From the NCBI RefSeq assembly GCF_016031625.1, contig NZ_JACCHP010000021.1:62001-126000 (forward strand): a stretch of DNA of 64,000 nt, written 5' to 3'. The notes under the pieces were generated by a model. That model did not search any database, was not told the DNA's origin, and was given only the letters and a program-made list of their open reading frames with translations. Of this stretch, positions 26,014 to 34,099 are shown one piece after another (positions within the stretch are counted from its first letter, which is position 1; each line of letters starts with the position of its first letter). The translations under genes and the position numbers were made by a program. The stretch comes from Bradyrhizobium agreste. Its GTDB lineage: Bacteria > Pseudomonadota > Alphaproteobacteria > Rhizobiales > Xanthobacteraceae.

Positions 26014-27342
26014 TTATTCAGCCGCAAGCGCCCGCAACGAAGCAGGATTCGCAGCCGAAACCATGAAGTCGTGAATCCGCGGCATGATCTCCGACTTGAA
26101 ACGCGATCCGTTGAACACGCCGTAATGTCCGACGCCCTTCTGGACGTAATGAACACGGCGATGATCGGGAATCGCGCTGCACAATGCATGCGTCGCTTCG
26201 GTCTGACCGAGACCGGAAATGTCGTCGTTCTCGCCTTCGACCGTCATCAACGCGACGCGCTTGACCTTGGAGGGATCGACGCGGGTTCCGCGATGGGTCA
26301 TCTCGCCCTTCGGCAGCGCGTGCTTCACGAACACGGTGTCGACGGTCTGCAGGTAATACTCGGCCGGCAGATCCATCACCGCGAGATATTCGTCGTAGAA
26401 GTCGCGATGCTTGTCGGCGAGGTCGCCGTCACCCTTCACCAGATGGGCAAACAGCTGCTTGTGCGCATCCATGTGCCGGTCGAGATTCATGCTGATGAAG
26501 CCGTTGAGCTGCAAGAATCCCGGATAGACGTCGCGCATCATGCCCGGATGCGGGAACGGCACCTTGGTGATGACGTGGTTGCGGAACCAGTCGATGCCGC
26601 GCTCCTGGGCGAGGTCGTTCACCGCGGTCGGATTGCGGCGGGTGTCGATCGGGCCGCCCATCAGCGTCATCGAGGTCGGCACGAACGGATCGCGCCGCGC
26701 TTCCATGATGGAGACGGCCGCGACGACGGGGACGGAGGGCTGGCACACCGCCATCACGTGGGTGTTGCCGCCGAGCACATGCAGCATCTCGATGACATAG
26801 TCGATGTAATCGTCGAGATCGAAGCGGCCTTCGCTCAAGGGCACCATGCGGGCATCGGCCCAGTCGGTGATGTAGACCTCATGCGCCGGCAGGAAGGCTT
26901 CGACCGTGCCGCGCAGCAGCGTCGCATAATGGCCGGACATCGGCGCCACGATCAGCACGCGCGGCTGCGGGCTGCGCAGCGGACGGGTGAACTTGCGGTC
27001 GAAGTAGAGCAGCTTGCAAAAGGGCTTTTCCCAGACCGAGCGGATCTCGACGGGGACGCGGATGCCGTTGACCTCGGTGTCGTTGAGGCCCCATTCCGGC
27101 TTGCCGTAGCGGCGCGTGGTGCGCTCGAACAATTCGCAGGCCGCGGCGACCGACTTGCCGACCTCGGTGCGCGACCAGGGATTGAGGGGATTCTGAAACA
27201 GCAGCTTGGTCGCGTCGGTGACCGCACGAGCCGGATTGAGAGAGGCGTGCGCCATCTCGTACATCCAGTACATCGGCGTCGTCAGGACCGGACTGCCTTC
27301 TGCCGCCAGGGGCGGCGCGCCGCCAAACTCACCAATAGGCAT
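26014..27342 (-). CDS. phaZ: Intracellular polyhydroxybutyrate depolymerase
   Basis: Mobilises stored PHB granules to 3-hydroxybutyrate oligomers in the cytoplasm. The 442-aa alpha/beta-hydrolase has a cysteine in the nucleophile elbow, 'THVMAVCQPSVPVVAAV' (Cys about 200), instead of the serine of ordinary lipase boxes, as known for the PhaZ1-type depolymerases; the acid and histidine fit 'VEGENDDISG' and 'KGVGHYGVFNGSRF'. No signal peptide, consistent with intracellular action. The ATG at 27342 is preceded by GAGGA. Regulatory palindromes lie just upstream. Part of the carbon-storage physiology expected of a rhizobium. Confidence 0.92.
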   Translation of the reverse strand: MPIGEFGGAPPLAAEGSPVLTTPMYWMYEMAHASLNPARAVTDATKLLFQNPLNPWSRTEVGKSVAAACELFERTTRRYGKPEWGLNDTEVNGIRVPVEIRSVWEKPFCKLLYFDRKFTRPLRSPQPRVLIVAPMSGHYATLLRGTVEAFLPAHEVYITDWADARMVPLSEGRFDLDDYIDYVIEMLHVLGGNTHVMAVCQPSVPVVAAVSIMEARRDPFVPTSMTLMGGPIDTRRNPTAVNDLAQERGIDWFRNHVITKVPFPHPGMMRDVYPGFLQLNGFISMNLDRHMDAHKQLFAHLVKGDGDLADKHRDFYDEYLAVMDLPAEYYLQTVDTVFVKHALPKGEMTHRGTRVDPSKVKRVALMTVEGENDDISGLGQTEATHALCSAIPDHRRVHYVQKGVGHYGVFNGSRFKSEIMPRIHDFMVSAANPASLRALAAE

Positions 27343-27362
27343 ATTATAATCCTCTTCGCATC

Positions 27363-27392
27363 GCAGCATACTGCCGAATGCGCAATATTGCG
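27363..27392. promoter_or_regulatory. Two adjacent palindromes upstream of phaZ
   Basis: GCAG-N4-CTGC (27363-27374) is followed by the perfect 12-bp palindrome CGCAATATTGCG (27381-27392), 21-50 bp before the phaZ ATG. TGC/GCA-rich dyads are the kind of site bound by PhaR-type regulators of PHB metabolism, so these may be PhaR operators (inference). Confidence 0.4.
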
Positions 27393-27462
27393 TCAATGCA
27401 TGGTTCCGTACATCTACGTGCCCGAAAAGACCAAATCAGCGTGAATCCACGGGAAAGTGACA

Positions 27463-28281
27463 TTATTCGCCGCCCGACAGCAGCGAGCCGTGCCGCTTTG
27501 CGCTGCGCAAAAGGGCAAGGAATGCCCCAAAAGATGCAGCCAAGAGACCCGCGTTGATCATCAACGCCTCCAGCATCAGATCGGTCCTGAAGGTCTTCTC
27601 GATCAGCAGCGCGCGCATTCCCTCGAAGGCATAGGTCGGCGGCAATGCCCAGGCGACGTATTGCAGCCAGACCGGCAACACGCTGACGGGATAGTAGACG
27701 CAGGCGAGCGGCAGGATCGCGAACATCAAGGTCCAGACGATGCTCTCGGCGCCGAGGCCGTTACGCACCACGAGGCCCGAGACGAAGATGCCGACCGACC
27801 AGCTCGTGAAGATCAGATTGCAGAAGAACGCGATCAGCGGCAGGCCGAGCGCATAGACGTTGAAGTGAAACAGGAACAGGGCGAGCAGGGTCATCGGAAT
27901 GATCCCGATCGCAAGCCGGATCAGGCTCATGACCATCAGCGCCAGCAGAAACTCGATCGGCCTCAAGGGGCTCATCATGAGATTGCCGAGGTTGCGCGCC
28001 CACATCTCCTCCAGGAACGAGATGGAGAAGCCGAGCTGGCCGCGGAACAGGATGTCCCAGAGGATGACGGCGCCGATCAGCGTGCCGCCGGCGCGCGCGA
28101 AGAAATTGGCGTTCTCCGCGATGTAGAGCTGCAGAAAGCCCCAGGTGATGACCTGCAGCGCCGGCCAATAGAGCAGCTCGAGCAGCCGCGGCCAGGACGA
28201 CAGCAAGAGATACCAATAGCGCAGGATCATCGCGCCGATGCGATGGAGCGAGATGCCGCGGTGGAGGGCGAGCTCGGTCAT
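27463..28281 (-). CDS. ABC-2 type transporter permease
   Basis: Membrane half of an ABC exporter, 272 aa, with six predicted membrane segments and the ABC-2 type arrangement ('GTLIGAVILWDILFRGQLGF', 'LGNLMMSPLRPIEFLLALMV', and 'WALPPTYAFEGMRALL', the last being the conserved permease signature). The ATG at 28281 was chosen because the frame further upstream runs through a repeat element. Works with the ATPase encoded just upstream on the same strand. Similar pairs export drugs, polysaccharide or lipids; substrate is not indicated. Confidence 0.9.
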   Translation of the reverse strand: MTELALHRGISLHRIGAMILRYWYLLLSSWPRLLELLYWPALQVITWGFLQLYIAENANFFARAGGTLIGAVILWDILFRGQLGFSISFLEEMWARNLGNLMMSPLRPIEFLLALMVMSLIRLAIGIIPMTLLALFLFHFNVYALGLPLIAFFCNLIFTSWSVGIFVSGLVVRNGLGAESIVWTLMFAILPLACVYYPVSVLPVWLQYVAWALPPTYAFEGMRALLIEKTFRTDLMLEALMINAGLLAASFGAFLALLRSAKRHGSLLSGGE

Positions 28282-28308
28282 GGCAGCTCCTTCATCGTGA
28301 AAGGAGTC

Positions 28309-28411
28309 GTCATTCCGGGGCGATGCGTAGCATCGAGCCCGGAATCCATCGGCCCGCAGCAAACGTCGCGAAATGGATTCCGGGCTCGCGCTCCGCGCGC
28401 CCCGGAATGAC
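28309..28411. repeat. CGTCATTCCGGG-family repeat inside an ABC exporter gene pair
   Basis: GTCATTCCGGGG (28309-28320) is inverted at 28400-28411 (CCCCGGAATGAC), with inner GAGCCCGGAATCCAT / ATGGATTCCGGGCTC arms. Unlike most copies it lies between co-directional genes (ATPase stop 28433, permease start 28281), so it sits on the mRNA joining two subunits of one transporter. Confidence 0.85.
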
Positions 28412-28432
28412 TGCGGAGACACGAGAGCCCCC

Positions 28433-29236
28433 TCACCGCACCGCCTCCTTCGCGCCGTTGGCCCGGCCGCGCGCGACGTCCAGGAACACCTCCTCCAGCG
28501 TGGTGCGGTTGTAGCGGGCCATGATCGACTCGGGCGTATCGTCGTCCTCGATGCGGCCGCGCTTCATAATGATGACGCGGTCGCAGAGCCGCTCGACCTC
28601 GAGCATGTTGTGCGAGGCCAGGAGAATGGTGGCGTTGTGGTCCCGGCGATACTGCTCCAGATGCGCCCGCACCCAATCGGCGGTATCAGGATCGAGCGAG
28701 GCGGTCGGCTCGTCCAGGAGCAGTAGCTCGGGCTGGTTGATCAGCGCCTTCGCCAGCGCCACGCGGGTCTTCTGCCCGGCGGAGAGCTTGCCGTTGGCAC
28801 GGTCGATGAAGTCGCCGAGGTCGAGATCTGCGGCGAGCCTCGCAATGCGGTCAGCGAGGTTCTTCACCGCATAGAGCTTGCCGAACACGGTGAGGTTCTG
28901 CCGCACCGTGAGCCGCATCGGCATGTCGACATAGGGGCTCTCGAAATTCATCCGCCCCAGCACGGATGCGCTCTCGTCCGGCATCTCATGACCGAGCACC
29001 TGCACGCGGCCGGAGGTCGGCAGCACCAGGCCCATGATCATCGCGATGGTCGTGGTCTTGCCGGCGCCGTTGCCGCCGAGCAGCCCGGTGATGCTGCCGC
29101 GGGGCAGCGTAAACGAGATGTCGTCGACGGCGCGGGTCTGCTTGTAGACCTTGACGAGGCGATCGACGGCAATTGCCGCGGACGAACCTCGATCCGCGAC
29201 AGTCGGCCGACTTGAAGCCTTGCCATTCTCGGTCAT
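28433..29236 (-). CDS. ABC transporter ATP-binding protein
   Basis: Cytoplasmic ATPase of an ABC-2 exporter, 267 aa. Walker A 'GLLGGNGAGKTTTIAMIMG', Q-loop region 'NFESPYVDMPMRLTV', signature 'KLSAGQKTRVALAKAL', Walker B 'LLLLDEPTASLDPD' and the H-loop 'ILLASHNMLEVERL' are all intact. The ATG at 29236 follows the sensible N-terminus 'MTENGKASS'; an upstream continuation to 29731 reads through the opposite-strand regS gene. Partner permease is next downstream, with a repeat between. Diverges from regS. Confidence 0.93.
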   Translation of the reverse strand: MTENGKASSRPTVADRGSSAAIAVDRLVKVYKQTRAVDDISFTLPRGSITGLLGGNGAGKTTTIAMIMGLVLPTSGRVQVLGHEMPDESASVLGRMNFESPYVDMPMRLTVRQNLTVFGKLYAVKNLADRIARLAADLDLGDFIDRANGKLSAGQKTRVALAKALINQPELLLLDEPTASLDPDTADWVRAHLEQYRRDHNATILLASHNMLEVERLCDRVIIMKRGRIEDDDTPESIMARYNRTTLEEVFLDVARGRANGAKEAVR

Positions 29237-29321
29237 GCTGGCCGTTCTTCTGCTATTGCATCGGCGAGCGCAAGGCTCGATGTAAGGGCCCTCACCGGGC
29301 GGTTCCGTCAGCCCAGCGTTC

Positions 29322-30677
29322 GTGACCTTGGAAGGCGCCGCCACATTGGCCGATATGACCGAAATTGCCGATTCCGACTTCCGCCACGCGCAGCGGCATA
29401 TCCGGCTGGACACGATCCTGCGGCTGCGCTGGCTGGCGGTGCTGGGGCAACTCGCCGCGATCTTCATCGTGGCACAGGGGCTGGAGTTCAACGTCGAGAT
29501 CGTTCCCTGCGTCAGCATCATCGCCCTGTCGGCGGCGCTCAACCTCGCACTCCAGACCGCGGCCAATCCGATGCAGCGGCTGGAGCCGATGCAGGCGGCC
29601 GGCCTGCTCGCGCTGAACATTGTCGAGCTGGCGGGCCTGTTATTCTTCACCGGCGGACTGCAGAACCCGTTCTCGTTCCTGTTCCTCGCACCCGTGCTGA
29701 TCTCGGCCACGGCGCTGCCGGCCCGTTTCACCTTCGGCCTCGGCCTGCTCGCGGTGGCCTGCGCGTCGGTCCTGTTCTTCTTCCATTTCCCGTTGCCGTG
29801 GGATTCCGACGACCCCCTGGTGCTGCCGCCGATCTATCTCGTCGGGGTCTGGCTCTCGATCGCGCTCGCGATCGGCGTCACCAGCCTCTACTCCTTCCAG
29901 GTGACCGAGGAGGCGCGCAAGCTCGCAGACGCGCTGGCCGCGACCGAGCTGGTGCTGACGCGCGAGCAGCATCTGACCCAGCTCGACGGCCTTGCTGCCG
30001 CGGCCGCGCACGAGCTCGGCACGCCGCTCGCAACCATCTTCCTGATCTCGCGCGAGCTGGACAAGACGGTGAAGGACCCAAGCATCGCCGCCGACCTGAA
30101 GACCTTGCGCGAGCAGGCCCAGCGCTGCCGCGACATCCTCAGCAAGATCACCCAGCTCTCCCCCACCGGCGCGCCGTTCGACCGCATGAAGCTGTCGGAG
30201 CTGATCGAGGAGGTGGTGGCGCCGCACCGCGATTTCGGCGTCGAGATCAAGGTGCGGATCGCGGTGGCAGCAGTGGCCGAGCCGGTCGGCTCGCGCAATC
30301 CCGCGATCCTCTACGGCATCGGCAACATCGTCGAGAACGCGGTCGATTTCGCCCGCACCACCGTCGAGGTGAACGCCTGGTGGAACAAGGACCATATCGA
30401 GCTCGTGATCTCCGACGATGGACCGGGCATTCCACCCGACATCCTCAACCGGATCGGCGAGCCCTATCTGTCGCGGCGACGCCCCCAGGATGATGGCGGC
30501 GCCGAACGGCGCGGACTCGGTCTCGGCGTGTTCATCGCGCGCACCTTGCTGGAGCGCACCGGCGCCAAGGTCTCGTTTACCAACCGGATCTTTCCGGACC
30601 ATGGTGCGGTGGTTCAGATCACATGGCCGAGACAGCGTTTTGAGGCTATCGAGACGCGCGAAGAAACAATAGAATAG
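29322..30677 (+). CDS. regS: RegS/RegB/ActS-type redox-sensing histidine kinase
   Basis: Membrane sensor kinase of the global redox regulatory pair known as RegBA, PrrBA, ActSR or RegSR. The 451-aa protein has six predicted membrane segments (about 30-205) including the quinone-sensing heptapeptide 'GGLQNPF', then the H-box 'AAAHELGTPLATIF' (His about 229 from the GTG start), a cysteine in 'REQAQRCRDIL' at the position of the redox-active cysteine of RegB, and the ATPase with N-box 'GNIVENAVDFA', 'SDDGPGIPP' and 'GLGLGVFIARTLLERTGA'. The start may be this GTG or the ATG at 29355. Cognate regulator follows 195 bp later. In Bradyrhizobium this pair controls nifA and respiratory genes. Confidence 0.93.
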   Translation: MTLEGAATLADMTEIADSDFRHAQRHIRLDTILRLRWLAVLGQLAAIFIVAQGLEFNVEIVPCVSIIALSAALNLALQTAANPMQRLEPMQAAGLLALNIVELAGLLFFTGGLQNPFSFLFLAPVLISATALPARFTFGLGLLAVACASVLFFFHFPLPWDSDDPLVLPPIYLVGVWLSIALAIGVTSLYSFQVTEEARKLADALAATELVLTREQHLTQLDGLAAAAAHELGTPLATIFLISRELDKTVKDPSIAADLKTLREQAQRCRDILSKITQLSPTGAPFDRMKLSELIEEVVAPHRDFGVEIKVRIAVAAVAEPVGSRNPAILYGIGNIVENAVDFARTTVEVNAWWNKDHIELVISDDGPGIPPDILNRIGEPYLSRRRPQDDGGAERRGLGLGVFIARTLLERTGAKVSFTNRIFPDHGAVVQITWPRQRFEAIETREETIE

Positions 30678-30678
30678 G

Positions 30679-30724
30679 CATGATCCCGGAAAAGTGTTCT
30701 GCGGTTTTCCGATAGGATCATGCT
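30679..30724. repeat. Palindromic repeat of the GCATGATCC-CGGAAAA type
   Basis: GCATGATCC (30679-30687) and GGATCATGC (30716-30724) are exact inverses and enclose a second pair, CGGAAAA / TTTTCCG. Repeats of this kind are widespread in Rhizobiales intergenic regions. Lying just past the regS stop, it could end or attenuate read-through to regR. Confidence 0.75.
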
Positions 30725-30871
30725 GAAAACAAGAATCGCGAGCGCGATGGCAATTCATCGCGCTTGAGACCGCGACCTTGCGTCGCACGACGGGGCGGAT
30801 CGACGATTTGCCGCCTTGGCACCGCCCCGATACGGCGCCATATGTCAATGCGCTGGAGAGAGGACACAACC

Positions 30872-31426
30872 TTGAACGCCATTGCCGAACTGAACGAACA
30901 GACCGACCGCTCGCTGCTCATCGTTGAAGACGACAAGCCGTTTCTGGAGCGTTTGTCGCGGGCCATGGAGAGCCGCGGCTTTTCGGTGACGTCATGCGAC
31001 ACGGTCTCGGACGGACTGGCGCAGATCGGCAAATCGGCGCCCGCCTTCGCGGTGGTGGATTTGCGGCTCGGCGACGGCAACGGCCTCGACGTCGTCTCGG
31101 CGCTGAAGAAGAAGCGGCCGGATGCGCGCGCGATCGTGCTGACCGGCTACGGCAACATCGCCACTGCGGTCACCGCGGTGAAGATGGGCGCGATCGACTA
31201 TCTCTCCAAGCCCGCGGATGCCGACGACGTCGTCGCCGCGCTGCTCTCGACCAACACGGACAAATCCGAGCTGCCGGCCAACCCGATGTCGGCCGACCGC
31301 GTCCGCTGGGAGCACATCCAGCGCATCTACGAGATGTGCAACCGCAACGTCTCGGAAACCGCGCGCCGGCTCAACATGCACCGGCGCACGCTGCAGCGGA
31401 TCCTGGCCAAGCGCGCGCCGAGGTAA
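30872..31426 (+). CDS. regR: RegR/RegA-type response regulator
   Basis: Partner of the adjacent redox kinase, 184 aa, exactly the family length. Receiver domain with acidic pocket 'LLIVEDDKPF', phospho-acceptor in 'AVVDLRLGDGNGLDVV', 'VLTGYGNIATAVTAV' and 'DYLSKPADADDV'; C-terminal Fis-like helix-turn-helix 'NVSETARRLNMHRRTLQRIL', which is nearly invariant in RegA/PrrA/ActR proteins. I place the start at TTG 30872 because GGAGAGAGG is eight bases upstream and the resulting 'MNAIAELNEQTDRSLLIVED' fits the family; ATGs at 30842 and 30848 are alternatives. Activates electron transport and nitrogen-fixation genes under low oxygen in relatives. Confidence 0.92.
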   Translation: MNAIAELNEQTDRSLLIVEDDKPFLERLSRAMESRGFSVTSCDTVSDGLAQIGKSAPAFAVVDLRLGDGNGLDVVSALKKKRPDARAIVLTGYGNIATAVTAVKMGAIDYLSKPADADDVVAALLSTNTDKSELPANPMSADRVRWEHIQRIYEMCNRNVSETARRLNMHRRTLQRILAKRAPR

Positions 31427-31432
31427 CGGTGT

Positions 31433-31513
31433 CGTAGGGTGGGTAGAGCGAAGCGAAACCCACCTCATTCGCGCCGCGCACTGGGTTTCGCTTCGCTCTA
31501 CACCCATCCTACG
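31433..31513. repeat. Palindromic repeat, CGTAGGGTGGGTAGAGCG family
   Basis: CGTAGGGTGGGTAGAGCGAA (31433-31452) and the inverse TTCGCTCTACACCCATCCTACG (31492-31513, length 22, one mismatch run) form a long hairpin with GCGAAACCCA/TGGGTTTCGC continuing the stem. It is followed at 31515-31570 by a fragment of the CTCGTGTCCCGG family. Together they fill the gap between the converging regR and mmcB genes. Confidence 0.85.
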
Positions 31514-31577
31514 GACTGGGTCCCGGCTCTGCGCGGCAGCGTTTCACGCTGCAGCGCCTCCGGGACACGGGAGCATC

Positions 31578-32066
31578 CTACTCCCAAAAATCCGCGTGGC
31601 CCTGCGGATCGACCAGGCGGTTGATCCGCAAGGCCGCGGCCATCGCGAACCGCACCGTCATCTGCTTGCGCGTGGCGGCGGCGAGCTTGTGCTCGGGGGC
31701 CTCGCAATGCAGGTGCGCGCCGTAGGCGTCGGCGACGATCAGGCCGGTGTCATCGGGGAAGATCTCGCACGGCAGATCCTGCGTGAAGGCGAAGAACAGC
31801 CGGTCGCAATGGGCGCGGTATTCGTGCCATTTCTGATCGGCGCGCAAATCCTCGACCGACGACTTGATCTCGACGATCCAGATCTCGCCGCGCTCGTTCA
31901 GCGCGACGAGATCGGCACGCCGGCCCGACGGCAGCGGCAATTCGCTGATGCAGGAGAAGCCGAGCGAGCGCAACAGACGCGCGGTGCCGCGGGCGATGGC
32001 CAGCGCCGTCTCCGACTGGCGGCGATCCGGCGGCGGCACGAGGGTGATGCGGGCGGTGTTGTCCAT
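31578..32066 (-). CDS. mmcB: MmcB-family DNA repair protein
   Basis: Putative nuclease-fold protein of the alphaproteobacterial MmcB (PF06319) family, 162 aa. The PD-(D/E)XK-like core is visible: 'RRADLVALNERGEIWIVEIKSS' (by position about 48-69) holds the Asp and the E-x-K catalytic pattern, and 'DQKWHEYRAHCDRLFFAF' follows. In Caulobacter MmcB belongs to the damage-induced mutagenesis machinery. The ATG at 32066 gives the conserved N-terminus; an upstream extension enters a repeat. Faces away from the GH13 gene and converges with regR. Confidence 0.88.
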   Translation of the reverse strand: MDNTARITLVPPPDRRQSETALAIARGTARLLRSLGFSCISELPLPSGRRADLVALNERGEIWIVEIKSSVEDLRADQKWHEYRAHCDRLFFAFTQDLPCEIFPDDTGLIVADAYGAHLHCEAPEHKLAAATRKQMTVRFAMAAALRINRLVDPQGHADFWE

Positions 32067-32113
32067 GGCGGGAGGATAGCCGATTCCATCAATGGCCGAC
32101 ACTGTCTCCCACC

Positions 32114-32149
32114 CGTCATTCCGGGGCGCGCCACTTGGCGCGAGCCCGG
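32114..32149. repeat. Fragment of a CGTCATTCCGGG-family repeat
   Basis: Only the left arm is present: CGTCATTCCGGGGCGCG, then CCACTTGGCGCGAGCCCGG, nearly identical to the left half of the copy at 11836. No matching right arm is found before the glucosidase start at 32218, so this is a truncated element in the divergent promoter. Confidence 0.7.
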
Positions 32150-32217
32150 CCGCTCTCGCCGTCAACACTTATCACGCAGCCGCCGCACCCGGGCGGAACC
32201 ATCCAGGCCGCCCGCGC

Positions 32218-33918
32218 ATGATCGACGATCTCTGGTACAAGAACGGTGTGATCTATTGCCTGTCCGTCGGCTCCTACATGGACGCCGACGGCGACGGTGT
32301 CGGCGATTTCAAGGGCCTGTTGCGGCGGCTCGATTACCTGCACGGGCTCGGCATCACCACGATCTGGCTGATGCCGTTCCAGACCTCGCCCGGCCGCGAC
32401 GACGGCTACGACATCGCCGACTATTACAGCGTCGATCCGCGCTACGGCACGCTCGGCGACTTCGTCGAATTCGCCCATGGCTGCAAGCAGCGCGGCATCC
32501 GCGTCATCATCGACCTCGTCGTCAATCACACCTCGGACCAGCACCACTGGTTCAAGGAAGCGCGGCGCAACAAGAGCTCGCCCTATCGCGACTGGTACGT
32601 GTGGTCGGACAAGAAGCCGGCCGGCGCCAATAAGGGCATGGTGTTCCCCGGCGTGCAGAAATCGACCTGGACGCGCGACAAGGAATCGGGCGCCTATTAC
32701 TTCCATCGCTTCTACGATTTCCAGCCGGATCTCAACACCTCGAACCCGCATGTGCAGGCCGAGATCCTGAAGATCATGGGCTTCTGGATCCAGCTCGGCG
32801 TCTCCGGCTTCCGCATGGACGCCGTACCCTTCGTGATCGCGACCAAGGGCGCGAAGGTGAAGAAGCCGGTCGAGCAATACGACATGCTGCGCGCCTTCCG
32901 CGAATTCCTGCAATGGCGGCAGGGCGACGCTATCATCCTCGCCGAAGCCAATGTGCTGCCGAAGACCGACATGGAATATTTCGGTCGCGACGCCGACCGC
33001 ATGCACATGATGTTCAACTTCCAGGTCAACCAGCACCTGTTCTATGCGCTGGCATCCGCCGACTCGCGCCCCCTGGCGAAGGCGCTGAAGGCGACCAAGC
33101 CGCGGCCGGCGACGGCGCAATGGGGCCTGTTCCTGCGCAATCACGACGAGCTCGATCTCGGACGCCTGACCCAGTCACAGCGCGAAACGGTGTTCAAGGC
33201 ATTCGGCCCCGACAAGGACATGCAGCTCTACGACCGCGGCATCCGCCGGCGGCTCGCGCCGATGCTGGGCGGCGATCGCAGGCGGCTCGAGCTCGCCTAC
33301 AGCCTGATGTGCACGTTGCCGGGGACGCCCGTGATCCGCTACGGCGACGAGATCGCGATGGGCGACGATCTCTCGCTGCCCGAGCGCAATTGCGCGCGCA
33401 CGCCGATGCAATGGTCGACCGAGCCGCATGGCGGCTTCACCAAGAGCGACAAGCCGGCATGCCCGGTCATCGACAAGGGCCCTTACGGCTTTCCGCACGT
33501 CAACGTCGCAAAACAGCGGCGCGATCCGAATTCCATGCTGAACTGGACCGAGCGCATCGTCCGCATGCGCAAGGAGGTCCCTGAGGTCGGCTGGGGCGAT
33601 TTTACCGTCATTGCCGTGCGCGATCCCGCCGTGTTCATCATGCGCTACGACTGGCGCAACAATTCGGTGCTGTTCGTGCACAATCTCGACGAGAAGCCGC
33701 GCGAGGTCGCGTTCTCGGCCGGACTGCCCGGCGATGCCGGGAAGCTCCTGATCAACCTGCTCGCGGAGGACCACAGCCACGCCGACAAACGCGGCCAGCA
33801 TCGCGTCGTGCTGGAGCCGTACGGCTACCGCTGGTACCGGGTCGGCGGGCTGGATTATCTGTTGAAGCGGAGCGACATCGACGACGACGCCGTAGGCCGG
33901 AAGAAGCATCCGAGCTAG
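32218..33918 (+). CDS. GH13 glycosidase, trehalose synthase / alpha-glucosidase type
   Basis: Retaining alpha-glucosidase-family enzyme, 566 aa. The (beta/alpha)8 barrel shows 'MDADGDGVGDFKGLLRRLDY', 'DLVVNHTSDQHHWF' (region I), nucleophile Asp in 'GFRMDAVPFV' (region II), acid/base Glu in 'IILAEANVLP' (region III) and 'FLRNHDELDL' (region IV), all catalytic residues present. The 'NHDELDL' and the N-terminal 'DDLWYKNGVIYCLSVGSYMD' resemble trehalose synthases (maltose to trehalose isomerisation), but it lacks any fused maltokinase. Probably a cytoplasmic maltose/trehalose enzyme for osmoprotection. Single gene; converges on another GH13 gene. Confidence 0.88.
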   Translation: MIDDLWYKNGVIYCLSVGSYMDADGDGVGDFKGLLRRLDYLHGLGITTIWLMPFQTSPGRDDGYDIADYYSVDPRYGTLGDFVEFAHGCKQRGIRVIIDLVVNHTSDQHHWFKEARRNKSSPYRDWYVWSDKKPAGANKGMVFPGVQKSTWTRDKESGAYYFHRFYDFQPDLNTSNPHVQAEILKIMGFWIQLGVSGFRMDAVPFVIATKGAKVKKPVEQYDMLRAFREFLQWRQGDAIILAEANVLPKTDMEYFGRDADRMHMMFNFQVNQHLFYALASADSRPLAKALKATKPRPATAQWGLFLRNHDELDLGRLTQSQRETVFKAFGPDKDMQLYDRGIRRRLAPMLGGDRRRLELAYSLMCTLPGTPVIRYGDEIAMGDDLSLPERNCARTPMQWSTEPHGGFTKSDKPACPVIDKGPYGFPHVNVAKQRRDPNSMLNWTERIVRMRKEVPEVGWGDFTVIAVRDPAVFIMRYDWRNNSVLFVHNLDEKPREVAFSAGLPGDAGKLLINLLAEDHSHADKRGQHRVVLEPYGYRWYRVGGLDYLLKRSDIDDDAVGRKKHPS

Positions 33919-33954
33919 CTCGAAATGTCGGGTCTGCCCCGCCGCCTCAACAAT

Positions 33955-34041
33955 CGTCATTGCGAGCGCAGCGAAGCAATCCAGAATCTTTCCACGGAAA
34001 GACTCTGGATTGCTTCGTCGCAAGGGCTCCTCGCAATGACG
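33955..34041. repeat. Palindromic repeat, CGTCATTGCGAG family
   Basis: CGTCATTGCGAG (33955-33966) is inverted as CTCGCAATGACG (34030-34041); GAAGCAATCCAGA/TCTGGATTGCTTC arms continue the stem. A short right-arm fragment of another family (CGCTTGTCCGGGACGAT) follows at 34079-34095. Located between the two converging GH13 genes. Confidence 0.85.
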
Positions 34042-34099
34042 AGGAGATAGCGGTGGGCATCCCTTTCGTCGTCGCGCTGCGCTTGTCCGGGACGATAGT

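Noticed and set aside
25670..26066. Plus-strand frames between the metallohydrolase and phaZ genes
   Set aside because: No ribosome site, no family resemblance, low-complexity proline/threonine content, and one runs into the phaZ 3' end.
30764..30871. Longer N-terminus for RegR starting at 30764 or at the ATGs 30842/30848
   Set aside because: The family is 184 aa long, and a good ribosome site is placed for the TTG at 30872; the upstream residues are not conserved in style.
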